Assembly (NCBI GenBank): GCA_001414485.1
Contig: LLEY01000079.1
Span: forward strand, 186,001-250,000
DNA length: 64,000 nucleotides
DNA from: Calycina herbarum
Taxonomy: Eukaryota > Ascomycota > Leotiomycetes > Helotiales > Pezizellaceae
Direction of reading: 5' to 3'
Both the position numbers and the translations under genes were made by a program. Under the pieces are notes generated by a model, which worked only from the letters and a program-made list of their open reading frames with translations, did not search any database and had not been told where the DNA came from. This document shows positions 1-12,065 of this stretch, piece after piece. Position 1 is the stretch's first letter. Each line of letters starts with the position of its first letter.

Positions 1-954
1 GGCGTACTTGACAGCTAACCCCTTCTACTTAAGTGTATACAAAGCTCTAACTGCCTTTTTCTTCATATCAACATCCTTAAAAGCCTAGTTGATTCTCTCT
101 CTAAATCCTTAAACATTCTTAAACAAATCCCTCGTTTTTTTAGACATCTAAAGAGAGACCTTTCTATCAGCTGTCTTGTTCATCTAGTAATCCTCTAAGT
201 ACGGTTCTAACCAGTTATAGGCTACCCCTTTAAGATAGGTAGACAACTATATAACCTAGTTAGTTTTACTTAGAAACTAGGTATAATAAAAACTTAAGTA
301 GAGGGAAGCTTTTATTAAGAATTTAGCTAGCTTCTCAGGCAAGCTATCGAACAGCTTTAGAAGAGGAAGTTTCACTTCCTTTCGAAGAGTAGTAACTAGT
401 GCAACTAGTGCAACTGGGGGGTCCGTAGCTAGCCTTAGTAGGGCGGTTCTTAGAGTAGAAGAGGTTGCCAACATAATAGCAATCTTACTTCTAAGTAGGT
501 GCTTAAAGTATAACGAAACTCAAACGAACTAAACAAAGATGACTAAGTCTCGAAGGTTGGTATACAGTAAGAAGTATAAATACGCTAGGTTGTTCACTTA
601 GAAGTGAACTCGTTACTTATATCAAAGATGTTAAACAAGATAATAAGATTAATAACTAAAGTTAAGCACAAAGCTCCTATCTAGGTAGTAGACGTGCTAG
701 TATATATAGAACCCTTCATGCTACCTAGATCCCTATATAAGCCTAGATCCCTGGATCCCTTTAGATCCCCTAAGGGATCCAACGGGATCCATCACGTGAC
801 CTCCAACAGTTATCCAACAGTGAGATCCTAGAATACCTAAATGCCTTCGTATTACTAATTCCCTCTTGTGCTACCTTCCATTTCCTGGATATCGTGCCTT
901 GTCCTGTCAGAGCGCCGTCTGGACTACTTACCACGTATAACGTGATTCGTGACA
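1..954 (-). mobile_element. Chromovirus (Ty3/gypsy) 5' end, RIP-degraded, cut by window edge
   Basis: This is a minus-strand relative of the complete element at 16683-23647. Positions 509-954 are its 5' LTR read in reverse, and 1-508 hold the primer region and the start of gag, running off the window. The reverse complement shares the R/U5 block (the cttctaagt and cgagttcactt segments, and the tttagttcgtttgagttt-like end) and the same primer segment just outside the LTR. Stops of TAG/TAA type fill the gag frame, as expected from RIP. The outer LTR end is at 954 (reverse reading TGTCACGAATCACG). The middle of U3 differs from that of the complete element, so this is a sister subfamily. The other LTR and the target duplication cannot be seen. 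Confidence 0.75.
509..954 (-). repeat. LTR of minus-strand chromovirus, with repeated GATCCCT motifs in U3
   Basis: The 446-bp LTR runs from TGTCACG (reverse strand, at 954) to CGTTATA (at 509). Its R/U5 half matches the 435-bp LTRs at 16683 and 23213. Its U3 carries several close copies of a GATCCCT/GGATCC motif at 726-790 and one TCACGTGA-type site near 794. A TATATATAG box lies near 698-706. Confidence 0.7.
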
Positions 955-959
955 AAAGG

Positions 960-2322
960 ATCACGCTAGAGAAACGTTTACTAACTTCAGAGGTTGCTTT
1001 TCGAGTATAGCTATACTTGGAGGGATACTAGAGTTAGAACGGTTCTTCTATATATAGGAAAAGATTATACTATAGCTACGAAACTTAGCTGCTATACTTA
1101 AGAGAAGTTAGAACTATAACTTCGTCGAAATAGTAGCAGATCTTCTAGCCCTAGATAAGGAAAAACGCTGAAACGCTAAGTTATATATAGCTAATATAAC
1201 TAAGCTAGTTAGTATAACTACTTTAGTTAAAAAGACTACCTTTTAATCCTTATCTAGTATAATACTAGACCTCCTACTACCCGAATACGAATCCTTTTCT
1301 ACGGTTTAAAGGGAAGATGAAACCAAGTCCTCGTAGAGTACCCTAAATTAGTAGGAAAACAAGGTATTAGATAACATAGTTTATACGACTATATCTGAAC
1401 CTAGATCGACGTTGTATCTATAACTACCCCTTTATTATCCTAGATCTTAGACAACAAGACTTAATTATTAGAAATAAATAGTTAAAACACTTTAAAATTC
1501 TCCTTAACCCTGCTAGGAATCAACTTATTTAGCTAGCCGAAACCCTATCGACTCCCTACTTCGGTAAGGAGTCCTTACTTTCTTTTACCTTCTAGCTGGA
1601 TTCTAGAAGTCTAATTTAAATCGAATACGAATCGAAGAAGTACGCTATCTATCTAGACGAAAGATAAGAATAAGTGACTTCTTAGCTAAGTTATTACTAT
1701 CTTCTACGATATCGACTTCCGAATTCCGACTTTTCCGCCTCCGACTCCTATCTAAATCCTCTCCGATATATAGAATAATCGAGGGATTAGACTATACACT
1801 CTTTTAGCGAATGCTTTGCTTTAGTAGGAAACACCTGATACAGGCAACATCTACAAACAAGGCCGGCTACGACTCGTATCCTACCTTTCGCTAAACACCT
1901 CACTTAATAAACTGTATTCTATACGACAATCCTTCCGCTACTAATACTACTGCCTACAGACACCGTCTACCGATATTGTACAGATACCGCACCGATAATA
2001 CGAAGACTCGAGGACGAGTCTTTTTCAAGGAGGGGGGATGTGATAGAACTATCAGGAATTGATTAGAATGATCGGAATTGGAATTGCCGAGTCTACGTGC
2101 CGAATAGGATACGATACAGATGTTGTTTCAGGATTTGGAAAAGCCAGATGGCTTCCGGACTTACTATTGTCCGAACCTCTTGTAAATAGCTGCCTCCTCT
2201 CTATCGGGAAAGACCAATTTGGTCTTTTCCTTCGTATCAGAGCCTAGTATTCGGATATGTCATTCTATCGAACGCACTTCCATATGCCTCTTTTGTAGTA
2301 GTATCCGTTTCGTGCCGTTACA
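960..2322 (+). mobile_element. 3' end of an LTR retrotransposon (RIP-degraded)
   Basis: A purine-rich tract at 2024-2038 (caaggaggggggatg) sits directly before TGTGATAG, the usual layout of a polypurine tract followed by a 3' LTR. A likely LTR spans 2039-2322 and ends in CGTTACA. Upstream, 1000-2038 is TA-rich with the RIP pattern; broken plus-strand frames can be read but I recognise no domain. No second LTR of this family is in the window, so the 5' part is missing or lies elsewhere. The polypurine tract resembles that of the gag-only element at 53382, suggesting the same broad class. Confidence 0.5.
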
Positions 2323-3765
2323 TAGGCTACCTAGTCTCGGATATTAGTAGCATAGGCGTTGATTGTCAGGGTAGAGGGTAGATTAGGAAGGCTTTGCGAT
2401 AACCTCTTTTTAGGGTTTTTTTCTTAGTATATCTAGGAATTATAGTGTTATTTATGCTTAGCTTTCTTATCTTCGATTATAGGATTCTGGTTATAGGAGT
2501 ATTTCTCTTATGTTTTCTTAAAATAGCCTAGCGTGTTTATGTTGAAATAAGTGTTACGAATCTCGTGAAATATTAGAAACGATTAGAATAGTAACGTAAG
2601 CCTGCGAGGGGGCTTATAGTGAGATTCGCCAGTTTGTCATAAGGGAAGGCTATGGAAACAGTATCTGCTCGTAAGCTACTCGCTCTTTACCTGTTACCGG
2701 ACTAAACTAATACTTTAGGCCGATCCACACATATAATGGACAAGCAACGATGAAAGCAAATCTTCTTGAGCGATACCAACACGCTATTATATACACTGGT
2801 AATCAGTGCCCACCCTGAGCATTCCTACGAAGCCTAGGACAGCACCATTGTAAAGGAAAACCCAACCAAGGATCCGATTTGTGTGAGAAGGGAACAAACT
2901 GGACCAGAAGGAGACCTTGGAGCATTCTCTCGGCTCATTTACAGCAAAATCTATACACTCGAAAATCTTGTTCGAGTACTTCCTATTAGCATGGTTGAGA
3001 AAAACTAGATTCCAACATTAAATGCTAATTCCTGCGTTCGACCAGATCTTGGACCAGCTCAAAAGCAAACTTAGCACAAACCCCCAAAAGGCCATGATAG
3101 TAAAACGAAAGATGATAGCCAAAAGAAAGGAAAGGGGAGTCGGAGGTCCCAGCGATAATATGTTAGGTGGCCTCCCATTTCTCACGTTCTTATCTATTTT
3201 TTCACTCTCAGGCACCAGAATAACGGCCAAGCGACTACCTCCTTTTCGTACACCAAAAATGAAGCTAAATTAGTTCTCAGCAGTCGGACCAGTCCAGTAT
3301 GTTCGCCTTCGCTTGTCCCTCGGTCTGTGGAATGAATTGGCTGTGTGGAATTACACATATTGATGCAGGTACTAAGAGAATTTTGCATCCGCTATGCTCC
3401 TCGATTGAGGTGGGGGTGGGGGTAGGTTCGCTGCTTTCAGCAGGCAGGAATCAAGGATTATGACTACCGGGCCTCGATGGAATATGAGCCCTATAGTCTT
3501 AATGATGGGGTGTTTGAATTGAAACAATGGATTCTTATTAAGAGCTGGAGAGCCTCTGGATATTTTTCGTGACTCACCCTCTTTATTCACCCTTACTACT
3601 TAATCTCCACTCTACAACTATTTCTTCAACCTCCTTGTCAAACCCCTTCCAGATTTTCCCCTAGCTCCACTAAAACGAGAAAGTTTTACTAGTAACCCCG
3701 GACATTATTGATTGAAATATCGAACTGAGGGAACTATTCCGCTTCCCATCGACGTAAAGCTGACT

Positions 3766-3969
3766 ATGGCGAAGAAGCGTCATCGAGAAGTGGCGGCCGT
3801 GTAGCTCTTTGCTACAGCTAGTACTGGTTATCTAGGTATTATTGCAATAATTCCTGTTGTCCTCTCAATCGATTATCCTAGTATCATCTTTTGGTATCTC
3901 AGATTCCTGTCATGTTCATTTCACACACCCGACCAAACCCTCCGACCATATGTCCTTCATGGAGTCTAA
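3766..3969 (+). pseudogene. Short relic ORF with one Gln-to-stop change
   Basis: From ATG at 3766 the frame runs 68 codons to TAA at 3967, interrupted only at codon 13 by TAG, which fits a RIP-mutated CAG. The product would begin MAKKRHREVAAV and contain a hydrophobic stretch that could be one membrane segment. I do not recognise the family. The basic start followed by a hydrophobic segment looks more protein-like than the neighbouring ORFs, but it could still be chance. Confidence 0.25.
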
Positions 3970-5187
3970 ACAGCAGCGTCGTTCTGATCTTAGAATAAGA
4001 AAGCTTTCTTCTTTCCCTTTTGTAGACTATCTGATATTTTTTTAAACAGCAAAGTATTGCAATTCTCAGTCCCCTAGGAAGTTCCAGTAAAAAAGACAAT
4101 CTCTACCTACAGGATATGATTTCTAAATTCTCGCTTAATAACCGAAACAAGTTGAATCTAAAGGGAAAGCACCATGTCAATTCGCAACAAACTACAAGCT
4201 CGCAGAAGTAGACTCTCCTAGGCTATTATAAGCATTCATTTGTTATTATATCCCTACAGCCAACTAAAAGACAACTTGATCCCCACTCCAAAATGAAAAT
4301 CTTAAATCAAACACAAGTCGTTCGGTCCTCAACATAAGACCAACTTATTCCCCAACAACCAAACACTACCCCTTCAGTCCTCAACGTAGTCATGTCTTGT
4401 CAGACTTAGTCCTCCTCCGTTTAGTTTATCCTTAGAAACACGCGACTCCTATCTCAAGGTGGGGTGGAGGAGACTATATATTGGTTCAGATGTGTTTCCA
4501 TAGATCGTCGCTCCTTGTCCCAGGCCTGGATATTGACCGGTGAAGTCCGATATGGCCTCCAGCACAGCTACGCGGTAAGAGTAAGGCCTGAAGCGTGTAG
4601 TCCGCTATATCAACCTGACTCTCCAGACTCTCCTTATGACCTGCAAGACTCCAGGGCGGCCGAGAGTCCTCTTCGCCATCACTAAAGACCTCTTCCTCTT
4701 CGTAACATTAAAGGGGTATAAGACAAGGTGCACCTTGAGCTTGATGTCTCCTACACGCTCTACAAGGGATGGCGACCACCACATTCGAAGCGTGTCAGGT
4801 CCAGGGTGATGGTGAATAGAAGACTACGGACTTTCTGCCACATAGTAGGACTCGTGTTCTGGAAATGGTATTTCAAATGTGATTTCCAGGCACCTCCGTT
4901 TGCGGTAGGAGAAGTTGTAAACTGGTTGTAGTTGTAATACACGAAGAGAGCATCTTCCCTCATCTGCTTGGAAACGAGGTCGGGTCATGTGTAACGATGA
5001 CGCGACACAATGAACATAAGCAATAGTTTGGGCCCCAACCTCCAAGCGAATAGGTGCTAAGCGGGGTTCTTCTAGGATGAAAGTGGATAGGATGCGCGCT
5101 AACGAGATCGGTGAAGGATAATATATGGAGCCTGACCTCTAACGGGAGCGATTTATAGTAGCAAGTGCCAGTGGAGGGAATACTCGT

Positions 5188-5287
5188 CAGGGCCGTATGT
5201 ATTTTACGGCCAAAGCGTAGATTTGTATGCAATGTCTGTGCGGTTGCGAGCAATTTTTCGCTTTGACCGTAAAATACATATGGCCTG
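5188..5287. repeat. Fold-back (inverted repeat), about 100 bp
   Basis: The left arm at 5188-5217 and right arm at 5259-5287 are reverse complements with one indel and two mismatches, separated by 41 bp. Each arm contains its own smaller palindrome (GGCCGTA...TACGGCC on the left). The mismatches are C/T-type. It could be a tiny non-autonomous DNA element or part of a larger one. No target duplication was identified. Confidence 0.6.
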
Positions 5288-6693
5288 CGCGAGCAGTTGG
5301 AGTGGTGTGGACCATTTGTCTAAGGGTAGATTCAGCGACGTCTTGGATTCTTTGGAAGGATTCCATCCGCTCGTAGTGACAGGCAAGACCAATTGGTAGT
5401 TGAGAGAGAGGGCGAACAATTGCTTGAGCAGTCGTGTAGACACCACAGCCTCAAGACCAACGGCAGTTGTCCTCCCCAAAGGGTCCAGTCTTCGTGTGGC
5501 GTCGATATAGATAAGAGCATTATAAGTTTAAAGGTCCAAGATGCTTTGCCCTGGCGTCGTTATCACGGAATCCGATTAGGAGGTTTAAATAAGTTTGTCC
5601 GATATCTCCCCCAAAATCGCCAGAATTGCGTGCCAGCAGGTCATTTAAACCGTCTAGAAATTTGATAGGGCTCAAATGGCATGAAATTTTCACCCCTTCT
5701 ATCTCCCTTGGCACGGCGCACCGTAACCTAGGTAGGCGTATCATTGTCTACACCCTCAGCATCACTCCGCTTCATCCAATCATCCGCGAATCTTTTAAGG
5801 GTTGCTCGTGTTACGATATAACCCGACAGAACTGGTCTGTGCTTTAACGAGGGATGCATGCCAAAACTATGGCCGAGAGGCCACGACGAGGGAGTGGGTA
5901 GAGGGACACCAACAGACGAAAGCCCTCGCCTCATCTGCCTGGTTGGAACTCTGGATCCGGCGTCGCTTAGCCACCGTTACCATCCTGTTGGGTCGCGCTA
6001 GTGCTTCGAGCACAGACACTCCGCAGTCCCTCTTTAAATCCACTTTTCCTTTTAGCATCACTCCACACAACTTCACCTCCTCACTCGCTATGCTATGAGT
6101 GGTAGATATATCGACCTAGCTATCCAGAAGCGGTTGAACCACACGGTCGGGTTTTGCCTCCCCCTCCTTACCACAAATCAATGGGATCCCCCTAATCAAT
6201 CTCATGAACAGTTATTATATTACCCGAGTCTCGGCCCCGAGTTTCGGCCCCGAGTTCACTGGAAAGAAGGTCAGTTCATAACAAGAAGTTCCGCCGGTCC
6301 AGCATATCTAAGCATGCTCGCGATCTAAGTGAGCTTCATCGGCGAATCTAACCCTGCCCTGATGTGTAAATGATTTGCCACCAACTCGTATTATTATTGG
6401 GACTTTCCTTGTATAAGCAAATATTCAAGGACTATTTAATAAGTTTTAAGCAAGCAAGATAGATCATCCTATAACCCTTGGGAAAAGAATCCCTCTTGAT
6501 GTTGCGATTAGCCAACGACTAGGCCTCCTGGCCCGGCACGGCAACGGGGGCCGTTTTAGCCACTATCGACCCCGCGTTGAACTTATGTGACAGATAAACC
6601 TTATTTGGTTAGTGATAGCTAAGACAATGGTTACACCGTATAAGATGGGTAAGTTGCCCAAAGCCTTAAAATGAGGCTACTAATCCATTTCTG

Positions 6694-6960
6694 ATGTATC
6701 ATTTCTCGCCTAAGAACGATTATACGAACCGGGACGTCTTAAAACTCGCCTACGCTGCTAATAAAAGGATCAATCAAGCGCTGTGCGTCATTACAAAGCC
6801 AGATACTCTGATCCCTAGTCCCGAGAGTGAATATATCTCCCTTCTAAGAAATCAGGACGTTAAATTCTTTCTTAGATAGCATGTTCAGACTCAGCCGTAC
6901 TAGCTAGGGATATTAAAATTTGATTACTAAATGTTCTAGGTCTAGTTGTTACTTCAGCTA
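6694..6960 (+). pseudogene. Dynamin-family GTPase fragment, truncated and RIP-mutated
   Basis: The frame from 6694 contains the block between the G3 and G4 motifs of dynamin GTPases: a segment like SPKNDYTNRDVLKLA, then the G4 motif ITKPDTL, then NQDVKFFLR*HV, where family members read DVKFRLGWHV. The stop at 6877 therefore sits on the conserved Trp (TGG to TAG), a RIP change. The P-loop (G1) and DTPG (G3) motifs are absent upstream, and after the block the frame degrades into many stops. In the family this domain drives membrane scission or fusion. Here only a fragment remains, most likely from a duplicated host gene. Confidence 0.7.
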
Positions 6961-7822
6961 TAGTGGCTTATTCCTTCTGTTAATAAAATAAGCTATTGGT
7001 TTCATACCCTTAAATTTTAGAAGACAGGTCTACGCATAGTGTCTTGATTTAAGTGAATCAAGATTGGGAAAATGTGTCTAGAAATTTAGTAAGTCTAAAC
7101 AGATACATCATATACTTAAGCGTCTATTAAGCCATCAATACTCTTAGACTCCTTTTCGTCCTAACTCGCATCGAGGATTCAGGGAATTTCCAGGAATACG
7201 GAACGGACTTTGAGTAGAAAGCTTAAACTACATAACTTGTATAGAAACTTATATTAATATTAAATATCTTCCTTGTCTCTGGTTTTAGAAATTTCAAGGT
7301 CTCCAGCTTAGCCTATTTAACATTCCTCGACAAGTATCTATTTAAAGTAAAACACTACCTCTAATATGACGTATAACGTAACTGATCCTTCTCTTATTAC
7401 TTAACAATTCAGTTATCCCTTATAAGTTCTGTCTTAATATTCTCTCTTCTTGTTACTATGAGATCTGATAGAGTAATATCTTTGTTATTAACTTAAACTA
7501 TCTTCTTTCTCGTGAAAAATTGTTAAGGATCTCTCCTTTTCTATATATCTAGAAGACCATTTACTCATTCTAAGGTTAACAGGAACTTTAGTTACTCCTT
7601 TCAAACCTTAAATAAATCAGCAACCCTCTCGCTAGTCGACGTGTAGGCCATTAACCTATCCTCTCAATGAGCTCCTTGTTTTTATTAGATATATTGTCGT
7701 TATAAGAAATGATAGAAATCCTAAACCTAACTTCTTAATCACCTTCTAGTTTAATCAAGGCTGAGAGAAATTCCACCTCCCTATCTAAGTGTTTCTCTAT
7801 ACCTGACTGGCACTAGAACGGA
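6961..7822. other. RIP-degraded DNA, no identifiable gene
   Basis: TA-rich with stops in all frames. It may hold the remains of the rest of the dynamin copy and the upstream region of the zinc-finger relic, but no motif can be read. Confidence 0.5.
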
Positions 7823-8868
7823 ATGGAACTTGGCCTAACAACTATTGACGAAGAGATGCCTTCAAACCCTTAACAATCGATGGAATCTGAAAATATAGAG
7901 CTTTTACTAGACCATAGTAATATCGGGTTTAAGGACTTCTTAGAGTATAATGTTGGATCTAGTAGCACATTCATTAGCTTTAATAGCCTCTTTTATTAAG
8001 CACAATCACCAGAGCTAGACCTCTGCTCTCTAAACTCGATCCCTAAGCCTTCTCTCGCAACCGACTCTTTAATTCTGTCTTAGACGACTTTTAATAGTCC
8101 TTTCGATATAGCATTGCTGATACTTCTAATGAACTCGATTCCTTTTAACTTGTATTATAACAACCCTAGTATCGACTACGCGCCCAAGTTCTCTATTAGA
8201 GCTTCTCTAACACCGTTAAAGCCGTTATGTCTTAGGTAGCCAATATTTCGCGAAGTACTTCTCTTAGCCCTATCTCTTCACTATATAGACTCTTAAGTTA
8301 TACCTATAAAAGAAGATAGTAACAGTTCTCTTTTATCGAGAGGGAGAAAAGCTCGTAATCGTAGCAAAGAATGCTTCAAAGATGTGAAACATGTGAAACA
8401 TGTGAAAGCTGCGATGTTTAGATGCAGCTATAAAGCCTGTATAAAGAGGTTTTAGAGGAAAGAGCATCTAAGGAGATACGAAAAAACATGTCATAGTAAG
8501 AATAGGATTCCGTGCCCATTTTGCTACCGACCTTTCAATCGCTAGGACAACTTAATACAATATGTCAAAATCTATTCAAGACCTTAGAGCAAATACCCGC
8601 GAACCTAATACTTTGAAGGCGCTGCATTATATCTCTATACGTTGAAATCAAAGACGAAAATACACAGACTAAGAACTAGAAAACCTGAATCTAATTTCGA
8701 GGCTTTCTAGAGATGTCCTCCCGGTTATCACTCTCGTTGGCTTTCATTTATAGTCGCTTCTATAGTTATATTCTAGACATTAGAATTCAGTACACTCGAG
8801 GTACTGGCTGGTTTTCATCTTAGATTTTATAGTAATAATCTGGTTTTGTTTAGAGCGACGTACTTAAT
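7823..8868 (+). pseudogene. C2H2 zinc-finger regulator, RIP-killed
   Basis: A single frame from ATG 7823 runs about 350 codons with Gln-to-stop changes (TAA/TAG), without needing a frameshift. The N-terminal 195 residues are Ser/Leu-rich with no known domain. A basic stretch (SRGRKARNRSK) and three repeats of the codons for KHV precede two adjacent C2H2 fingers at about 8420-8570. Finger 1 reads C-X4-C...HLRRYEKTCH and finger 2 C-P-F-C...LIQYVKIY. Where the family has His (RRHE, QHVKIH) this copy has Tyr: CAY to TAY, the RIP direction. Paired fingers of this type occur in fungal transcription factors. Both zinc-binding His residues of finger 2 are lost, so the copy is dead. Confidence 0.7.
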
Positions 8869-9103
8869 GTTTTAATAGTAGTAATAGATAGGATGAAGAC
8901 AATATAGATAGGGACGACCTATAAGAGTTTACACCCTTAAAGACCGTCTTCTAAAGCCTATAAATTCTTTCTTCTTACTACAGGCCATCATCGTATTACT
9001 CTCCTCGTCGTTTCTGGCCCATATATGCAAGGTCTCGTTTTCTAAGCTTCCTACCGCGACTTCCTAGTCAAGGACCATTCCCGATCATATTTTTAATCAC
9101 AAC

Positions 9104-9843
9104 ATGTCTACTGCCGTAGATTCACCTACAGGCACCAAGTAAGTAGGCCCTCCTCTGTCCCCTAATGAGTATTCACCTACACTTTCCTCAGCACCTTTCA
9201 GCTCCCACATACCGTTCGTCTCACACGTGTCGATCCAACCACCCGAACCCTATCATCCGAATCTCTGTTTATCCCACTTACTGCTTTACAACATGTTACT
9301 ATGTGGTCTCAGAAGAAAGCCTCGGACTCCCTGCTCTTGCTAGCCTCGCCACATGTCTTCCGCTCTGTCGTTTATTAGTTGATATCTGGCAATCTACGCC
9401 TTCCCGATGTTCCCCAGGACATTTCCAAAGACGCACTATCCTCTTCGGAATGGCTTCAACACGTGCTCATTGCGTTGCACCGGATTGCGGTCAGTTTGTA
9501 GAGGATGCTTACCTAATCCAGGTCACATTTGTGCTGCGTCGGCAAAATAGGGGGGTCGAGTGGCCTATTTATACAAAAGAACGGTATCATTCAATCTTTG
9601 CTATCTTCCAGTTACAGTTGTCATTATATCCCTTATGCGGGGAGGGCTTCCTCGTTTAATAGGTCCTGGAAACACACAACAAACCCCTCTAATCTATGCC
9701 CTCCCCGCCCTCTTACTCCGGCATTTCGGAGAAAAGTTGAACCAAAGCACAAAACAACACCCCTGAATCCATCACACCGACAATCTCAATTCTACTACTG
9801 CTGCAACAAAAAGAAAATTACAGCTCAGAGCGGTGTATTATAA
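9104..9843 (+). pseudogene. Unidentified coding relic, possibly with a 5' intron
   Basis: An ATG at 9104 opens a 12-codon stretch (MSTAVDSPTGT) that ends at a donor-like AAGTAAGT. Downstream, from about 9207, a frame reads naturally (for example LTALQHVTMWSQKK and SDSLLLLASPHVFRS). It is broken only by TAG/TAA at positions fitting mutated Gln codons, and stays open with those changes to 9843. The second half is less protein-like. No domain recognised. The 164-codon ORF at 9165-9659 overlaps it in another frame and is probably a shadow. Confidence 0.4.
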
Positions 9844-10113
9844 GGGTAAGTTTGTTAAACGAAGACAGTTACGAGGTGATGATATCAAATTGAAGAAGCA
9901 AACAAAAGAGCTATGTTGTAATTGGTTAATTGGCTGGCTAGTGCCTAAAGCAGCAACCCGCCTCGACCCACCCCTCCTTTACTCCTTCTACCTGTACCTA
10001 GCTTCTACCAAATAAATCTAAAGGTAAATATAAGGATCAACCTCTCGTAACCTACTGCATCTGTATATTGACAGTGTCTAGAAGCCGCCATAGACGGTCA
10101 TTACAGCGACGGC

Positions 10114-11840
10114 ATGTCGAGTGACGCTCGAAATTCTACCCAAAAACGAAAGCGATTGTCAGCTAGTCCAGGTGTCAATATACCCAACTCTTACACGAAA
10201 GTGCTCGATCTTCCAACGGCAGCAGAGATCGTCGCATGGTTTACTGCTCCAGAAACGCCAAATTTCGACTACACCTATACGGATTCCTAGAAAGCCAGTA
10301 ATTGGGAGCAATATAGCAAGATATTCTCAAAGTTATTTAATTAGGATCTTACTATAATTAGCAAACTAAGCAGAGAATTCTTCTCGAGGAAGATTCTAGC
10401 AACTAAAAGCTGGAGAAAACACACGCATGACCTAGCCTAGGTTAATCAGACGTCCTAAGAACTCGCCGATAATTTAATCCTAGAGCACTTTAGAAATTAT
10501 AACTACAACGACGTCGCGATACCTTTCCTCTGTGAATTTTTACGTAACAGGTACTTAACGATATTAGTAAAAAGGTATAAGGAGAAGCTAGCGAAGCGTA
10601 GGGCAGGACGCAAGGAGCCCAGCGTAATGAGCTCTCCAAATCAGATGTCTTTCATCCAAACACCCTACATGATAGAATCCGAGTCGAACAACCCTATATA
10701 CACCCCATCGCCACACAATCCCAACAGACACGAACCTATAGGAGATAATTACCAACAAATTCATACTCTAGCCTTAGATGGAGCTCTTACCTCCCCATTC
10801 TCCACACAGGAGCCAAGTCCCCTTTAAACTTATACCTACCACTACGAGGATTCATTTACAGCGACTACACTAGTATCCTCTTCTTTCAGCTTTCCTTTGA
10901 TCGATAGGCTTTTATTAGTACATTTCCTATCTATAGACTCGGATGATTTCTACACACCAGTAGCTATAGCAGTTTTAATCAAAGAAGCCTTTTCGACTGT
11001 TCTAATTAGGGACCTTCAACCTAGGATAGTATTAATTAACCAATTGAAATTGTATATATAGGGCTTTATAGCATGTACTAAAAATTACGCCGTCCTATCT
11101 CAAATATAATACATGCCTGGCAATGTTTAGTAGCAAACGCTCGAGTAAACCAGCCAATATATATTTTACTATAACCGGGATGATATAGGGTCGACGGTTA
11201 ACGATAAACTTCTTACTAAGTTACTAACTTCCTAATATAAAGATTTAAACTTATCACAGGATAGTAGAGGAGCATTATATATCTATTATACCTACCTTTG
11301 CTAGCAGGGACTTAGGGACGCCGCTGCTAGAGAAATCTGATCATAGGTAGCACAGTAGTATATCGAGATCAATGGAGAAATGAGTAGATAAGGAGTGATC
11401 GCTAGGTTAATAGAGGAGTTTTAATATTAGTATATGTTCAAGAATAAAGAACCCTTGTTAAGGAATAAGGACAGACTTAACAGACCAGACTAAAGCAGCC
11501 TCAAGTTTCAAATATTCGATTACTTATATAGCTTCTTAAAATTTTATACGAATTTGCACTTTTCAAAATGAATTTCAGAAGATACGAGATCCCAGACTCA
11601 TACTATAAACCGCTATCACCTAATACAATTAAACCTCCACTCCCGAGTGAGGTGTGCGAGAAATGGCAATTGGAACAAGCAAGGGAAGAGGAAGAGAGGA
11701 ATCTAGAGGAGAAGGATCGAGTGGGGAGACTGAGAGAGATGACGAAGAAGAATTTAAACAGAGAGGAAGACGACAGAAACAAGTATCCAGGGGAAAACGA
11801 CGCAAAGTCAAGTAAGAGCAGTCTGTATAGAAAGTAGTCA
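10114..11840 (+). pseudogene. Unidentified coding relic with nuclear-type N-terminus
   Basis: The frame from ATG 10114 begins MSSDARNSTQKRKRLSASPG, with a basic KRKR cluster. It continues for about 480 codons, with TAG/TAA replacing likely Gln and no frameshift up to about 11560; the 66-codon open stretch at 10627-10827 is part of this frame. From 11568 a different frame reads as a highly charged, Glu/Arg-rich segment that may be its C-terminus after a frameshift or intron. No known domain is visible. Its end faces the minus-strand relic at 12066-13165. Confidence 0.45.
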
Positions 11841-12065
11841 GTAGCAAGTAGTGAAATTTGTTTAATTAACTAAGCTAGCAGCGTCTAGGCATATTAAAGT
11901 GGTACAATTACCAATCTGGACTCCGAAAGATAAACCCCCTCCCAAACTCCAGAGAAGATACACAAACATTTAGACATTTAAATCGCCAAGAGAAGAGGTA
12001 GACGAAATCCGAAATCAGACCCTTAGTAAGTACAAACGCAGGGCCAAACGCTAAGCTTCTACAAC

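Larger units (their letters stand above)
2323..6693. other. No intact gene seen; mixed relic DNA
   Basis: This 4.4-kb stretch is less TA-rich than the flanking elements. Short ORFs occur on both strands, but none has a domain, intron signals or a convincing composition. Two things stand out and are listed separately: a short single-frame relic at 3766-3969 and a fold-back repeat at 5188-5287. Confidence 0.5.

Noticed and set aside
2059..2247. 62-codon ORF within the LTR at 2039-2322
   Set aside because: It lies wholly inside the putative LTR, is short, and has no domain. A chance ORF.
9165..9659. 164-codon plus-strand ORF
   Set aside because: It overlaps a more protein-like frame (for example SDSLLLLASPHVFRS) and has random-looking composition. 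It is most likely a shadow of the relic at 9104-9843.
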